Source: Lophium mytilinum (taxonomy: Eukaryota > Ascomycota > Dothideomycetes > Mytilinidiales > Mytilinidiaceae). From it: DNA of 64,000 nucleotides. The position numbers and the translations under genes were made by a program. This document shows, in pieces, positions 36,261 through 47,321 of the stretch. The notes beneath the pieces are model-generated. The model had not been told where the DNA came from and ran no database searches. It saw nothing but the letters and a program-made list of their open reading frames with translations. How positions within the stretch are numbered: the first letter of the stretch is position 1; each line of letters starts with the position of its first letter. The DNA is taken from contig MU004191.1 in the NCBI GenBank assembly GCA_010093605.1, forward strand, positions 1,791,832-1,855,831. The letters are read 5' to 3'.

Positions 36261-37145
36261 TCAATCCGACCATCCACTTGCCTCCTGGTAGAGCTTGTTG
36301 ATATCATCGATCAAGTCCGCCGGCTTCGAGCCCCCATCGCAGTCCGACCACGCACCATCATCCCGTATACACCTAACCTCATTATTCAACCGCACCGTGC
36401 AGCTCTTCGTGACATTCAACTCCGCGCTGCGCTCCACGCTCTCCCTCAGCAAGCCCATCGCAAACCCGCCATCATCCTCACTCACACAATGATTGATCTT
36501 ATCGAAATCCATGCCATGCTCCAGCGCGCAGTCCTCCAGAAGGCTCTTTTTCGGAATGTCCTCATAGCTCTTGCTCAGACACATGGTAAACCCCAGGTAT
36601 ATCTTCGGATCCGGATACACGCTCGCCGCGCATAGCTCGATGATGTTCCCGAGACACTCCGTCTGGCCGTGCTTGCACTGCACGCCGTCGTCGTCGTGCG
36701 TAACCCTAACACGCAGCCGTTAGCCCGTGCTACGACGCCCGTCGCACAGCTCACTGAACTTACTTGCCGATGAACGACAGCTTGAAATCGACCTTGTCGG
36801 ACACGTTTTGCATGCTCGGCAGTATGAGCTTCTGGAGGCAGTCGCGCGCATCAGGGCATTTCGACCTAGAGGCACTTGGTCAGATGGGGCAGGTCGTCGA
36901 CGGGTGGGCGGGCCGTGCCCGTCTTACATTATATGGACTTCCAGCGGCACTTTTGTAGCCTCCTGGTGGTTGTGACTCGGGTCCTGGCATTGGAAGCTCT
37001 GGGCGAGGAAGAAGAGGCCGATGATGGCGACGAAGGCGGCGGCGTGGAAGCGTGAGAGACGGGAGCGCACGCCTCGCGGGGGCATTGTGGTGTCGTCCGG
37101 GGTCTGGGGCGTGGTGGTTGGGAGGAGGGGTGTCTTTGCGTCCAT
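36261..37145 (-). CDS. GILT-like thiol reductase, membrane-anchored
   Basis: Exons 37145-36928, 36865-36764 and 36705-36261 join to 254 residues; introns of 62 and 58 bp have gtaaga and gtaagt donors. A hydrophobic segment (residues 34-51, HAAAFVAIIGLFFLAQSF) is a signal anchor, so the enzyme domain should face the lumen or outside. The domain starts VPLEVHIMSKCPDARDC and contains the GILT signature CKHGQTECLGNIIELC and further Cys residues. Known GILT enzymes reduce protein disulfides in acidic compartments through a CxxC pair. Here the N-terminal pair is C76 and C82, spaced CX5C, so redox behaviour may differ. It is divergent from the hexokinase gene, 543 bp between starts. Confidence 0.87.
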
Positions 37146-37688
37146 CGTGCAGGTTTTATACGGAGGATGATAGGTATTTTGGGATGCGCGCTTTGAGGGA
37201 GCGTGAGAGCTGATAAAGTCTTACAGATCCAAGGGAGGAAAAAAGTACGGAGTGGCACAGTTGGTAAGGTCGTAGCTAGCAGCTAGGGATTGGGGCTCAG
37301 CCCAGCCTTCTCAGCTTCTGGTCGAAATCGGCAAGCCCAGACGGAAACCCAAGTGCACGGTTCGGGTCCACCGCGCAGTCACCATACCACTACATCGCAA
37401 CGCTTTTCGGGTGCAACACCAGTGTCCTCAGATACAGCACCCGCCCGCTTCCTGATTGTACGCTGTGTCTGCGTGGCCGCGTATGAGGGTGGTTTTCTCT
37501 TTATAAATTCATTTTCTGCGCTGTTGCTCGTTGTTTTGGCTTCCATCACTTCGCTTTACATACCCCTCCACGCGTCAGCTTCATGCGATTATTTCTTACG
37601 GGACTTCGCTATTGTGCACTTGTTTACAGCCTCACATAGTCGCGTTACCTAGTGCTTGTTTATTGTCTCTCTGATCATTTCAACCGCG
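37146..37688. promoter_or_regulatory. Divergent promoter region, GILT-like / hexokinase
   Basis: This 543-bp interval separates two outward-facing genes. A tRNA A-box-like text occurs at 37252-37265 and a B-box-like text near 37360, but they do not fold into a tRNA. No clear TATA box is seen. Confidence 0.5.
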
Positions 37689-39392
37689 ATGCGGAGTTCT
37701 GTACAGGCATCCAAAGACGACGCCAGCTTGGATGACTTTCTATCTCCTTTGACCCGCCCGGTGACCGAGGACGGTCTCCTAGATCTGGCCCGGAGGTTCA
37801 CAAACACATATAAACAACTCGCAAGAACATCAACGGAGCATTTTCTGACTACGCCGGTTACTACCCTACCAACTGGGAACGAGAGGGGCAAATTTCTGAC
37901 GATTGACTTGGGCGGGACGAACCTCCGCGTCGGATTCATCGAGCTTCTTGGAGAGAATGAGGCAGACGCTGTGAAGCATCAATCCCAGCACGTACTTCCC
38001 TCGAAAATTAGGAGGTCACATGAGAAATCATGGAACATCGAAGAGCACATGAAGATGGACCAGGCCGAGGACCTGTTTGCGTGGATTGGTGACTGCATTG
38101 CCGAAGTTATTACGGATGCTCTAGATGAGGCTTCAGAAAAGGGGTCTGATGAAGCTCCCTTTGGTGATGAGATACCGTTGGGTATCACCTTCAGCTTTCC
38201 CATGACGTGAGTATTGTCAACGTTCCTGACTTGCTCTTTCAATGTAGGTTGCATCATGACTACCAAGCTGACGAGTCTATTCAGGCAAACATCAATGTCA
38301 GAAGCGACGCTAATGCCCATGGGCAAAGGCTTCGCCATCACATCTGACTTGAATCTCGGAAAAATACTCTTGGCTGGCTACGGACGACATTTAGATGGTC
38401 GGAGTACTAACAGCGACGACTCTACATCTGGCGACACGCCTTCAAACAGAAAGAAGAAACTACCATCACTACCGAAGATCCGCATTGCTGCCATCACCAA
38501 CGACACCGTAGCCACCTTTGCCTCCTTAGCCTATGCAGTGCGGTCCACGTCAAACAGCCGCGTCGCCATGGGCCTCATCGTGGGAACCGGCACCAACGCC
38601 ACCGTTCCAATGGAACTGGGCTATCTCCATCCCGAGAAAGTTGCAGAGCTTGCGACTCCTGGCAGGGCTGATATGAGGAAGACGGTCGTCATCAACACCG
38701 AGTGGACCATTCGCGGGACTGACAAGCCCCTCGTAGACCTCGACATCAAGACCAAATGGGATCTAGAGCTCGACATGAACAGTGAAGCCCCAGGATTCCA
38801 GCCATTCGAGTACATGACCGCCGGGCGGTATCTAGGCGAGATCGTGCGCCTCGTGTTGTTCGATTTGCTGTCTAGAGACGATAGCGTGGAAGACGTACCG
38901 CAAGGATTAAGTAGGAAGAATGCAATATCAACGCGGTTCCTGTCAACGCAAGTGGCGGATCGGAGCAGCCTCAAGAGTCTTAGCGCAGAGCTTGAGAAGA
39001 TAATACCTTCAAAATCTGCTTTTTGGACCCCACAGCGGTGCGAGATGGTTCGGAAGATTGCGCTGGCTGTCCAGCAACGGTCGTCTGCCCTCGTTGCGGC
39101 GGCCATTGTAGGACTGCTTGGGTGCGTGCAGGATATTCGGCTAGACGATACTGGAGGAATAGACGGCGTGGGCTCAAGTCCTTCGGAAGAGATCATCATT
39201 GCATACACGGGAGGCCTGGCATCGGGGTATCGGGACTGGCTCCCTGATTGTCAGAACTGGGTTGATGTTCTCATTCGCAAGGGCTCGGTAGCGAATGCGT
39301 CGAAGCGGGTGGTGTTGAAGGAGGCGGTAGATGGAGGGGTCATCGGCGCTGCTGTGCTAGCTGGGATGACGGAGGGCGCTGCAGGTAGGTAG
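37689..39392 (+). CDS. Atypical hexokinase (XprF/HxkC-like)
   Basis: Exons 37689-38206 and 38285-39392 join across a 78-bp intron (gtgagt donor, gctgac branch, attcag acceptor) to 541 residues. Both hexokinase lobes are present: phosphate loop DLGGTN (73-78), sugar-binding SFP (169-171), catalytic Asp in TNDTV (D246), GTGTNA, and EYMTAGRYLGEIVR. The strongly conserved WTKGF of active fungal hexokinases reads MPMGKGF, and a charged insert (about residues 208-236) precedes the catalytic strand. This pattern resembles the regulatory hexokinases of filamentous fungi such as Aspergillus XprF/HxkC, which influence protease expression and cell death. Activity on glucose is doubtful. The ATG at 37689 is the first in frame. 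Confidence 0.85.
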
Positions 39393-40307
39393 GGCGTTTA
39401 GCTTGGAGGCCGATAGATGAGTGCATCGCAAACAAAAAGAAGGTAGACTAGAGGCGCTTTACTTTGACTCAGTCTCATATTTCACGTCAAAATCTGCCCA
39501 GCCTCGCGTTTGTTCTCGTAACTCATATTGAAACACTAGGTTTGGGAAGATTGATAGAGATGTTTCACCTGTGCTATCATGGTCTATCTTTGGACATTAA
39601 CGCAGCAGGTAAAACGTGGGTTGTAGTGGGAGCCTAGGTGAGTGACATTGTTGGACGAGGAGGTAGCCCTGCCATGCTTAATCTACCTTAAGATACTGCC
39701 TCCGCCAGGTTGATAAATTGGTGTAACCTTTTGCAGACTGCATACATGAGTGCTCGATGTATAGTATTCTGCACCACATTCGGCCCACGATGTTTGAAGC
39801 TGTGGTGTTGTTGGGAAGCAGCTACCCGCCCGATGCGGGAGTGGCTCGGTCTTAGCGTCACATGCTGCACAAACACCAAACGACCTCTTCACACTCCTCT
39901 ACCTAATCTCTGATTTCGACATCTCGATTCCTCAGACAGACTGTGCATTCACTCTCACATATCATAACGGCTTGGCTTTCGAGGCACTTGCAAGCCCAAA
40001 AATGCGGATGTAATTCCGTATCTGATATCAGTTCACGAAGCACGCTTCTCCACCTGGGCACAAGCCACCACGATCCTTCTCTGAGACACTCTCACACTTA
40101 CCAAACGCACAGACGGGCCGCCCATAGTGCCACATCACCTCCACCACGGCTTTCCCGCGTTCTTAACTGCCCACTGCGGTTCGCAGGTTCCACTCGTTCA
40201 CAATCAAGGTAAGATATAGATCTCCTGTTGTTACATTCTGCGCGACCTGCAAGGGCTTTTAGATCTCTGTTGACAGCTTCATAGTATTCGTCTAGGACGA
40301 CATAAAG
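39393..40307. other. Intergenic
   Basis: This is the 3' flank of the hexokinase gene and the promoter and leader of the Cys-rich surface-protein gene. Short overlapping frames at 39683-39913 look like chance. Nothing else is seen. Confidence 0.5.
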
Positions 40308-41570
40308 ATGCGCCTCGGATCTAAGACCGCAGTTCTCCTCTGCGTGGCTTTTAACTCTTTCGCCCAAAGTTCCCAAGGTCCCTCGCCCTCGCAACTATGC
40401 TACTACGACGTAGGCAAGCTCGCCTCGGAAGAGATCATACCGTGTTTTGAGGGTAGCCCAATCTCGTCGTGCTGCATGAAGGCAAGCAACTGTCTGGCCG
40501 ACAATGCTTGCTGGGATCCCGCGAGTGGGGCCACCTACCAGTACGGCTGTACGGATTCAGCCTACGAGGATGAGAGATGCCCTTGGAAGTGCGGCTTTGA
40601 CACCGGTACGCCACACGGCGCAAGATAAGAGTAATGTTCCGGCTGACAATCACCAGACGCATCGCCCTGGGTAGGACTCGTCTATTGCGACGGCGAGGGT
40701 GACACTACCAGTACTCACAATCCTAACAACACCTGGTTATGCCATCACCCAGACAACTGTGGGGGCCCGAAACTGTGTCCCAAGGAGACTGTTTGGCCTG
40801 CCTTGCCAACTAAGTGGCCAATAGTCTCCTGCGGTCAGCTGAACGACCCCAGCGCCACCGCGTTCTTGGACGGCAACCCGTTGGAATCGATCATAGTTCT
40901 TCCCAAAGACTCCAAAGGCGTCGCTAGCTACTTCTCAGCTCATCCTTTTCCGACTCCCCCTCCCAGTTCGCCGATTCTCTCAACCAGCTCGTTCGCATCG
41001 ACGACGCCGAAAGTCTCAAGTCCGTCAACCCTTGCGACTCTTACGACTAATCCAACGAGCTCCCCATCGTCCACGTGGCCCGTTTCGGGGCCCACCACTG
41101 GGCCTGACAGCTCCGACTCCGGACATTCATCCACCCTCAACATCGGCCTCGGTGCCGGCATCGGCATCCCCGTCTTCTTCATCGTCACAGGCCTGCTCAG
41201 CTTCTACGGCTGGCGCAAGCACAAGCGAAGCAAGCATTCCAAGATAACATCGCAGCAAGATCCGCCCACTCCAATGATCGATACGTATGCAGTCGGCGCA
41301 GCAGGCTCTGGTTTCACACACAAGGCTGAACTCGACAGCACGCCTATCAACAGCCCCACTATGACTACCATGGGCTCCGGGGCGGACAACGGACCTGGGA
41401 AGTCGGTGTTTGAGATGGAGAGTCCCCAGGCCTCGCCCGTGGCACCGGTGCATCGCAATTTCTCGCAGCCGCCGGGTGAGGAGGTCTATGAGATGGAGGG
41501 GGACATTCCGGTTAGGCCGGCGCCGCAGGAGATGCCTTCGCCTCTGCAGCCGAAGCGGAGAATCGATTAG
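40308..41570 (+). CDS. Single-span Cys-rich surface protein
   Basis: Exons 40308-40605 and 40657-41570 join across a 51-bp intron (gtacgc donor, ggctgac branch, caccag acceptor) to 403 residues. A signal peptide (residues 1 to about 19) is followed by an outside domain of about 150 residues with many Cys (SSCCMKASNC, CPWKCGF, WLCHHPDNCGG), then a Ser/Thr/Pro-rich stalk and one membrane span (about 262-285, GIPVFFIVTGLLSFYGW) with a KHKRSKHSK stop-transfer. The cytoplasmic tail of about 115 residues is rich in Ser, Pro and Glu. The topology resembles fungal WSC/Mid2-type wall sensors, but the Cys pattern is not the WSC domain as I know it. The function is unknown. Confidence 0.8.
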
Positions 41571-42939
41571 ATCGGTCTGGTCGGTGGAAAGAGAGGAGGT
41601 GAAGGGGTAAAGTGGTAAATGGATGAGCTGTACAGTGGGGAGATTTGCCTATAACGGGGCGTCCGGCGTCCTTGTTGATATCTGGGCATTTGTATTAGGG
41701 AAGGGCGTCTACTGGCTGGGCAAGGAGGGGATTCTTTTTTCGCCCGGTTTCTCGACGGCTGGTTGGGCACTCGGTATGTATGATACATTTGCGGTTAACT
41801 GAATCATACATTAGATATAGGAATTCTGTTGCGAAAGCAAAAGGGAAATTCCCGATTGATAGGAAATCCGTGAATAAAAGGTTCCAGTATACCGATCTGT
41901 GGGTGTTTCCGTGTGCTTCTAATACTGAAGATACACGCCCATTTACCCGGCATCGCTTGGAGGACCCCGGTATGTGGCAAGAGTTGAAAACATATAGATA
42001 GTCTTGCGAGGCTTGATGGCTCTCCGAGGCGACCTCAGGTGCAATTAGAACAAACCGCCACCTCGCCTTCAATTCAGCGTGATTGTTACTCAGAACACTC
42101 ATCCCCCACACCCATCGCCATAGTTAATCAACCCACCTCCAGTATAACAGCGCTGAACTCCTTTGCATGGTGCGCTTCTTCTTACTTCGCTTCCGTTCCA
42201 GTGATCTAGTCTTTTCAGACTCTCGTATCTCTCTCCCTATCTCATCCCAAAGATCCATCACTCAATCTTATCTCAGGCACTCGATTTGAGGTTCGGCCTC
42301 TGACTACCAAATATCGTTGAACACTCACCGCTGTTTTCCGTCACGGACCTCACGTGCACCGGACCGACGGCTTCCGAGCGCAATAACTTTTGGCTATAAA
42401 ACCTCGCTCGGTTCTGAGACTGGAGTTTTCTCTGCAGGGACGAGGTTGGGGTGTGGGATCAAAATTGTACTACAAACTTCCCACGGAGGTGTCGCAGCAA
42501 ACGATGTAGGACAAGCTTCGATGGTCTGGGGAAATTGGGGTCTTGCAAAATCCGGCTGCATGAACGCTCGATGGGTGGAGAGGTGTGTCGTGCAACATCG
42601 ACACGACCTGAGTTCAATGTAGGGAGTGATTATGCTGGGCAGATCAACCAAGCACCTCATGAGTTGGGCTCGATCGACAACGCTCAAGACAGAGGCAGAA
42701 AGTGGACGGGGGGGGTATGGGAGCGGATAATGATGGAGTTCATGATCCTGAACTGGAGATGGAGATGGGTGGGGTTGAGAGTTGTTGATGTATCATTTCT
42801 CTTTGAGGGGATAGAGAGATGCTAGACAGTAAGTTGGTGAGTTTTGACGTTCCTTGATGGGGATGATGTTCAGCATTGCGGGAGAAGAGAGCACGCCTCC
42901 CGCCATGCTTTTACTTCTGCTTTGTCCTCACGACCCCGA
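41571..42939. other. Gene-poor stretch, left part
   Basis: No gene can be supported. A short inverted pair (41777-41784 and 41803-41810, tgtatgat / atcataca) could form a hairpin downstream of the surface-protein gene. Open frames at 42317-42825 lack domains and splice context. Confidence 0.5.
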
Positions 42940-43082
42940 GTCCCCATGATAGAACAGACCTGGTGTTTTGTTCCAAACTCCTGCATTGTCCGCGAATATC
43001 CCATAATTCCGGGTCCCCATGATGGAGCAGACCTGGTGTTTTGTTCCAAACTCCTGCATTGTCCGCGAATACTCCATAATTT
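42940..43082. repeat. 73-bp tandem duplication
   Basis: Copies at 42940-43012 and 43013-43082 are almost identical: gtccccatgat(a/g)gaacagacc or gagcagacc, then the same text through cataatt. The head-to-tail arrangement and high similarity point to a recent duplication. The period is not a multiple of three. Confidence 0.9.
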
Positions 43083-43457
43083 GTACCCTGGACCACCACC
43101 AGGACTCCATCAAGGTGTTCTTAGGCCAATATTCCAACCAACTACACCACACATGGGCGCTGCACTATCATGCCTTGCGTCCGCCAATCCCATCAGACCA
43201 GCATGAAAGGACACGTCGACGATTTTGATCCCCAGCAGTCTTCCAACTTCCCCTTGCTCAAGAAACCCTCCCCGAACCTACTCTTTTATACCCTATGGAG
43301 AAAGAAAAGCAATGACTCAGTGACCGTTCACGGGCTTTCCACGTGCCAGATCTCGAATAGACACCTGTACTACAACGCCACGAAGTCTGGTTACAAGTTC
43401 CTACGAATCCAACCGCGCGACGTAAACGTTCTAGATGTTGAGACTATGTAAAGGGGT
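43083..43457. other. Non-coding flank of the AT-rich island
   Basis: Overlapping open frames around 43019-43451 have no recognisable domain. Nothing else is seen. Confidence 0.4.
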
Positions 43458-43684
43458 GTGCAGATGTGCCTTTCTATTGTTACTTTTGTTCTCTAAGCAG
43501 AAGAATAATATCAGGCCGCGGATTAAAGAATATTTAGAAGCATAGTATAGAAATTCTCCTCTACTCTAAGAGCAGTATAAGAAGGAAAGGGCACGTGTAG
43601 TGCATATAATTCTAGAAGTAGAGAAAGAAGATTACTCCACGTGCCATAGAGTATAACACGTGTAGGCACATCTTTTCATAGGAT
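43458..43684. repeat. AT-rich island with imperfect inverted ends
   Basis: This is a short TA-rich stretch within otherwise normal DNA. The text agatgtgcc near the left end recurs inverted as ggcacatct near the right end, and ggcacgtgtag recurs inverted inside as ccacgtgcc. It is a candidate small non-autonomous DNA element, mildly RIP-like, family unknown. Confidence 0.45.
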
Positions 43685-46261
43685 TTAACTGCGCCTTCTT
43701 CTTGCTTTCTGAAATTTCAAAGGATAACTAGTAGAGTTTGCTGTGCAGCCTATTCACACGCTGCAAGCCGCCAGTCCATGGGGGAGGCGGGGTGGAGATT
43801 AAGAACGGTGACGGTGTGTTCAATGGACTTGGGGATGATCAGGGTTTGTGCCATTCAATGGCGTGGTGTTGAAACAGAGAGAGCGTCGCAACCATGGTGG
43901 CGGCTGGAAGCCTCTAGAACGTGTTGGTGATGACAACCATTCAGGATGCAGGATGGCCACAAGCTAGTGGAGACGACGATGAATGCAACTTAGCAGAGAT
44001 GATGCTGCGCCTCAAGCATGGTGAAGTAGAGGTAGGGGTCCTTAGATTAGGAAGACTTGAACGTCGTGATGTTGAAGTCAACACGGTTTGAAGTACACGA
44101 AGGTATTCTGAATGACAACCGAGTTTCATTATACTCATCTCTATGGTTCAATGGGGTAAGTGGTCTGATCTAGTTCGGCAACAGATTCCTCTCTACATCA
44201 ATTTCCCGCGTCACTCTTTTTGAAGCCAGCTTTTCGCGATGAAGCGCTCTAATCGCCCTGCCTCATGGGCCTGTCGAGCTCCAAAACGTCTCTACATGCA
44301 GAGTCCTAGGCCCTCGGACACTCTTCGTGCCCCAGCTTCCCCGTCAAAGCCCAGCGCTCTACTGGCCCGACCAGCGCCGCTTCTCCTCTACAGTAAGTTC
44401 CCATTCGCCGCCCAGAAAGCCCTCAACTGAGCCAACACGAATCTAGTTGCTCATTAGCCTATGAGACAAGCCTTCGGTCGCCTCCCATGCCGTTTTCCAG
44501 GCTCACCTCCTTTCTCGACCGCCCCAATGAGACTCTCTCAACAATCGCACCATCTCCGTCTCCCTGCTCCCTCTCACCGCAGCGCCTAGTCCTGAGTCTC
44601 GCCGCAAGCCCGCGCGACCCGCCGCATCGATTCTACGAAGAAATACCCAAAGGTGAACCCTTCGCCCTTCGAAGCTCTACATAAGAAGACGGTGCTCTTG
44701 CGATGCTCTGAGCTCAGCGCAACATTTGGACGCTCACTCCCGGCCACTACAGCCGGGCACCCCGCCTCCAATGGATGATCAAGGACATGGGAAGACACAG
44801 ACGGCGAGGAAGGCAAGAAGGGAAGCGTAGATGGGGCCCAGGACGAAGAGCTCGCGGACCCCGGAAGTCTAGGCAGATCAGTAGCTTGCTGGAGGTGTCG
44901 CAAAGACGTCTGGTATCAAGCGTCACCGCCAGACTAGGATGCAATGGCGGATCTAGATCAAAGACGGTTCACATGAACCTTCACTGCGACAAAGTGCTCG
45001 AATGAGGGACGCTGGCGCGTGTGTCCGTGGCGGCTGAGCCCGCGCGAGGTCTCTGAGGCCCGGAAGGAGGACTGCATGGCAGAAACTGGGTGGGAACGCA
45101 CATTGGAGAGGATGACTTGCTTTGTATCTACAGGTGTACGTAGAGTACCATAGTCGCTGAATCGAATGTAGCCGTTGCTCGCCTTTATAGAGCCTGCTCA
45201 GCGACGTTCACGCAATCATCACAGCGCATGGTAGAGTGAAACGAGAGGCTTGTAAATGGATTTCATTGCTTTTCATACCAAGGTTAGCTCGCCGACACTG
45301 GTAAGCCGTTGCCTTACCTTTCTACGTGCTTTGGTGTCTCCAAGGTCCTTCCCTCCTAAACCAGCGCTCCTTCGCGGTAGTGACGCTTTTTCTTCGAGCC
45401 GTCTCTCCGTCGCGACTATACCACTTCTCCAAGACGTCAAGAATCCTAGTTATTCCAGGAGGTAGGCGGGGATGCGCGGTCGGCGGCGACCCGTACTCCC
45501 AATCACCGCTCGCGAGTTGGACGATGGCGTGGGCAAGAGGAAGATGAAGCCTGGTCTCCCTACCTTGCCGAGCCGTCATGCTGGTGCCCGTGAGCTGTTC
45601 GAGCGCAGACGGTGACTTTGTCCGTCAAGGGCTCAAGGCCCATGGGATGCAGCTGACTGCGAAGTCGTCTTCTCGGCCGCCGCTCGTCGGGCGTGGATCA
45701 AGTCGTGGCTAAGATGATAATGAACGAGGGATGTCTTGCGGCGTTGCCATGCCCCCTTACTGATGTTGTGTTGGGTGATGAGGAAAGGTCGAGGATCTTC
45801 GACGAGGTAGGCGGAACGATGCGGTTGAAGGGGCGGAGGCGTCTCCGCCGGACGAGGTTGCGCGATATAGGCCGACTGGAAGGGAGCGGTGGGAGAGGGG
45901 AAGGGAGAGGGGACTGAGATGGAAGAGGTATGAAGCGGAGGAGGGAGGATAGTGCAGGGTGGCAAGTGATAGAGAGAGGAGTTGAAGGATTCAAGGAAGA
46001 GAGGCAATCCGTTGAACAGAGACATGATCCCACGAAGGGGATTGGAGATCTTCTTCCAGACCTCGCGCAAGGCGAGAGAATCGATGAAAAAAAGTTTGTT
46101 TGAGTGACCGAGCCCCGACCACGCTCAAGCCCGTGATGCCCACCACTGGTATGGCACCTCCGTGGAAGAGACGATGCAAGCACCGCATTCCAAACAGCGA
46201 ATTGAGAAGCAAAGCTCCCCAGCTGAGATCCCCCAGAAGCCCACTGAAGTCCGAAGACTTC
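43685..46261. other. Gene-poor stretch, middle part
   Basis: Many overlapping frames of 60-200 codons occur on both strands, all low-complexity and without recognisable domains. A possible tiny spliced gene at 44239-44404 (intron 44392-44445) was considered and not accepted. No RNA gene was seen. Confidence 0.4.
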
Positions 46262-46510
46262 AAACCCCCCAGTTGAACCAAGAGAAGCCGACACAGAGCA
46301 GACGAAAGCCGAAGCCAGTCGCGCGCATCAAGACAACTCAGAAACCCCCAGTACGAACAAGAGAAGTCGACACAAAGCAGACGAAAGCCAAAGCCAGTCG
46401 CGCGCATCAAAGACAACTCAGAAACCCCCAGTACGAACAAGAGAAGTCGACACAAAGCAGACGAAAGCCAAAGCCAGTCGCGCGCATCAAAGACAACTCA
46501 GAAACCCCCG
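46262..46510. repeat. 79/80-bp minisatellite, three copies
   Basis: Three head-to-tail units start at about 46262, 46342 and 46422, with a partial fourth ending at 46510. Unit 1 is one base shorter and more diverged; units 2 and 3 are almost identical over 80 bp. The period is not divisible by three, so open frames running through it change frame from copy to copy and are unlikely to be protein. Confidence 0.9.
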
Positions 46511-47321
46511 GATCCATGTGGGCGCTTGTGGTAATCGTATACACGCTCGTGACAGCCACAGCCCTGCGGCCCTACGTTCTAAGCGGCTACCGTAATCAGA
46601 CTGAAGTGAACGAGCGTGGACTCCCTCCGGCGCGGCGATTGCAAGCAGCGCTAACTGCGAGAATCCCCTGTCTTCGTCTCCGCAGCCCAGAGGACGATCT
46701 GAACTGCGTGGCCAACCGCACGCCATCCCGCCCCCAGGCACATTGAACTGGTGCTGCAGCCGAAGCCACCACCTCGCCAGAGAACGAATCTCAGCCGCGT
46801 AAGATGTGGGATTGCGATGACGGCGGCCGGTGTCGTGAGAAATCTCGGGCAAAAGCTGGCCGTTATAAAAACTCATACAGCGCTACGCTTGTGGTGTTAA
46901 CTTCTTCGAAGCTCCTGAGAGGAAGGCGTTAGCAGGGTGCATGAGATGCAGTGAATAGTGATGAACAGCAAGCTGGTGATCGAAGGGTGAAGGAGTGAGG
47001 ACAGGGGAAGAAGTGAAGGCAGGTGAACGAGTGAAGACTTGTGAGGCTGAAGGACTGGGATGGATCGAGACAGGTGACGGTGAAGGACTGGAATGGGTGG
47101 AGAGAGGCGATGAAGGAACAAGATAGATTGCAAGAGGTGATGGGGGAGGAGTGAGGTGGACGATGACGTAAGAAGAGGACGAGTAACAGAGGAACTGAAG
47201 AAGAGATCGCGACAGGCCAGGCAGAGCAAGGAAACCCAAGATGGAAAGGAAAGGAAAGAAAAGGTGAGAAGTGAGAACGTACCTGACTCGGCTCCCACAA
47301 TATATACGAAGGGCACTCCGA
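46511..47321. other. Gene-poor stretch, right part
   Basis: This is purine-rich on the plus strand (46920-47260, many gtgaagga-like words), giving Ser/Leu/Pro-rich minus-strand frames that look like composition artefacts. No gene is supported. Confidence 0.4.

Noticed and set aside
37252-37372. tRNA-like A box (tggcacagttgg) and B box (ggttcgggtcc)
   Set aside because: The T-stem does not pair, the conserved A after TTCG is missing, and no acceptor stem can be formed at the required spacing.
37656-37688. N-terminal extension of the hexokinase
   Set aside because: It would begin at TTG; the first ATG is at 37689 and gives a normal N terminus.
44239-44684. One or two tiny spliced genes
   Set aside because: A plausible 54-bp intron exists, but the products (54 and 65 residues) are low-complexity and unsupported.
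45698-46294. 198-codon minus-strand frame and overlapping plus-strand frame
   Set aside because: Both run into or beside the 79/80-bp minisatellite and have composition-driven Ser/Pro or Leu-rich text.
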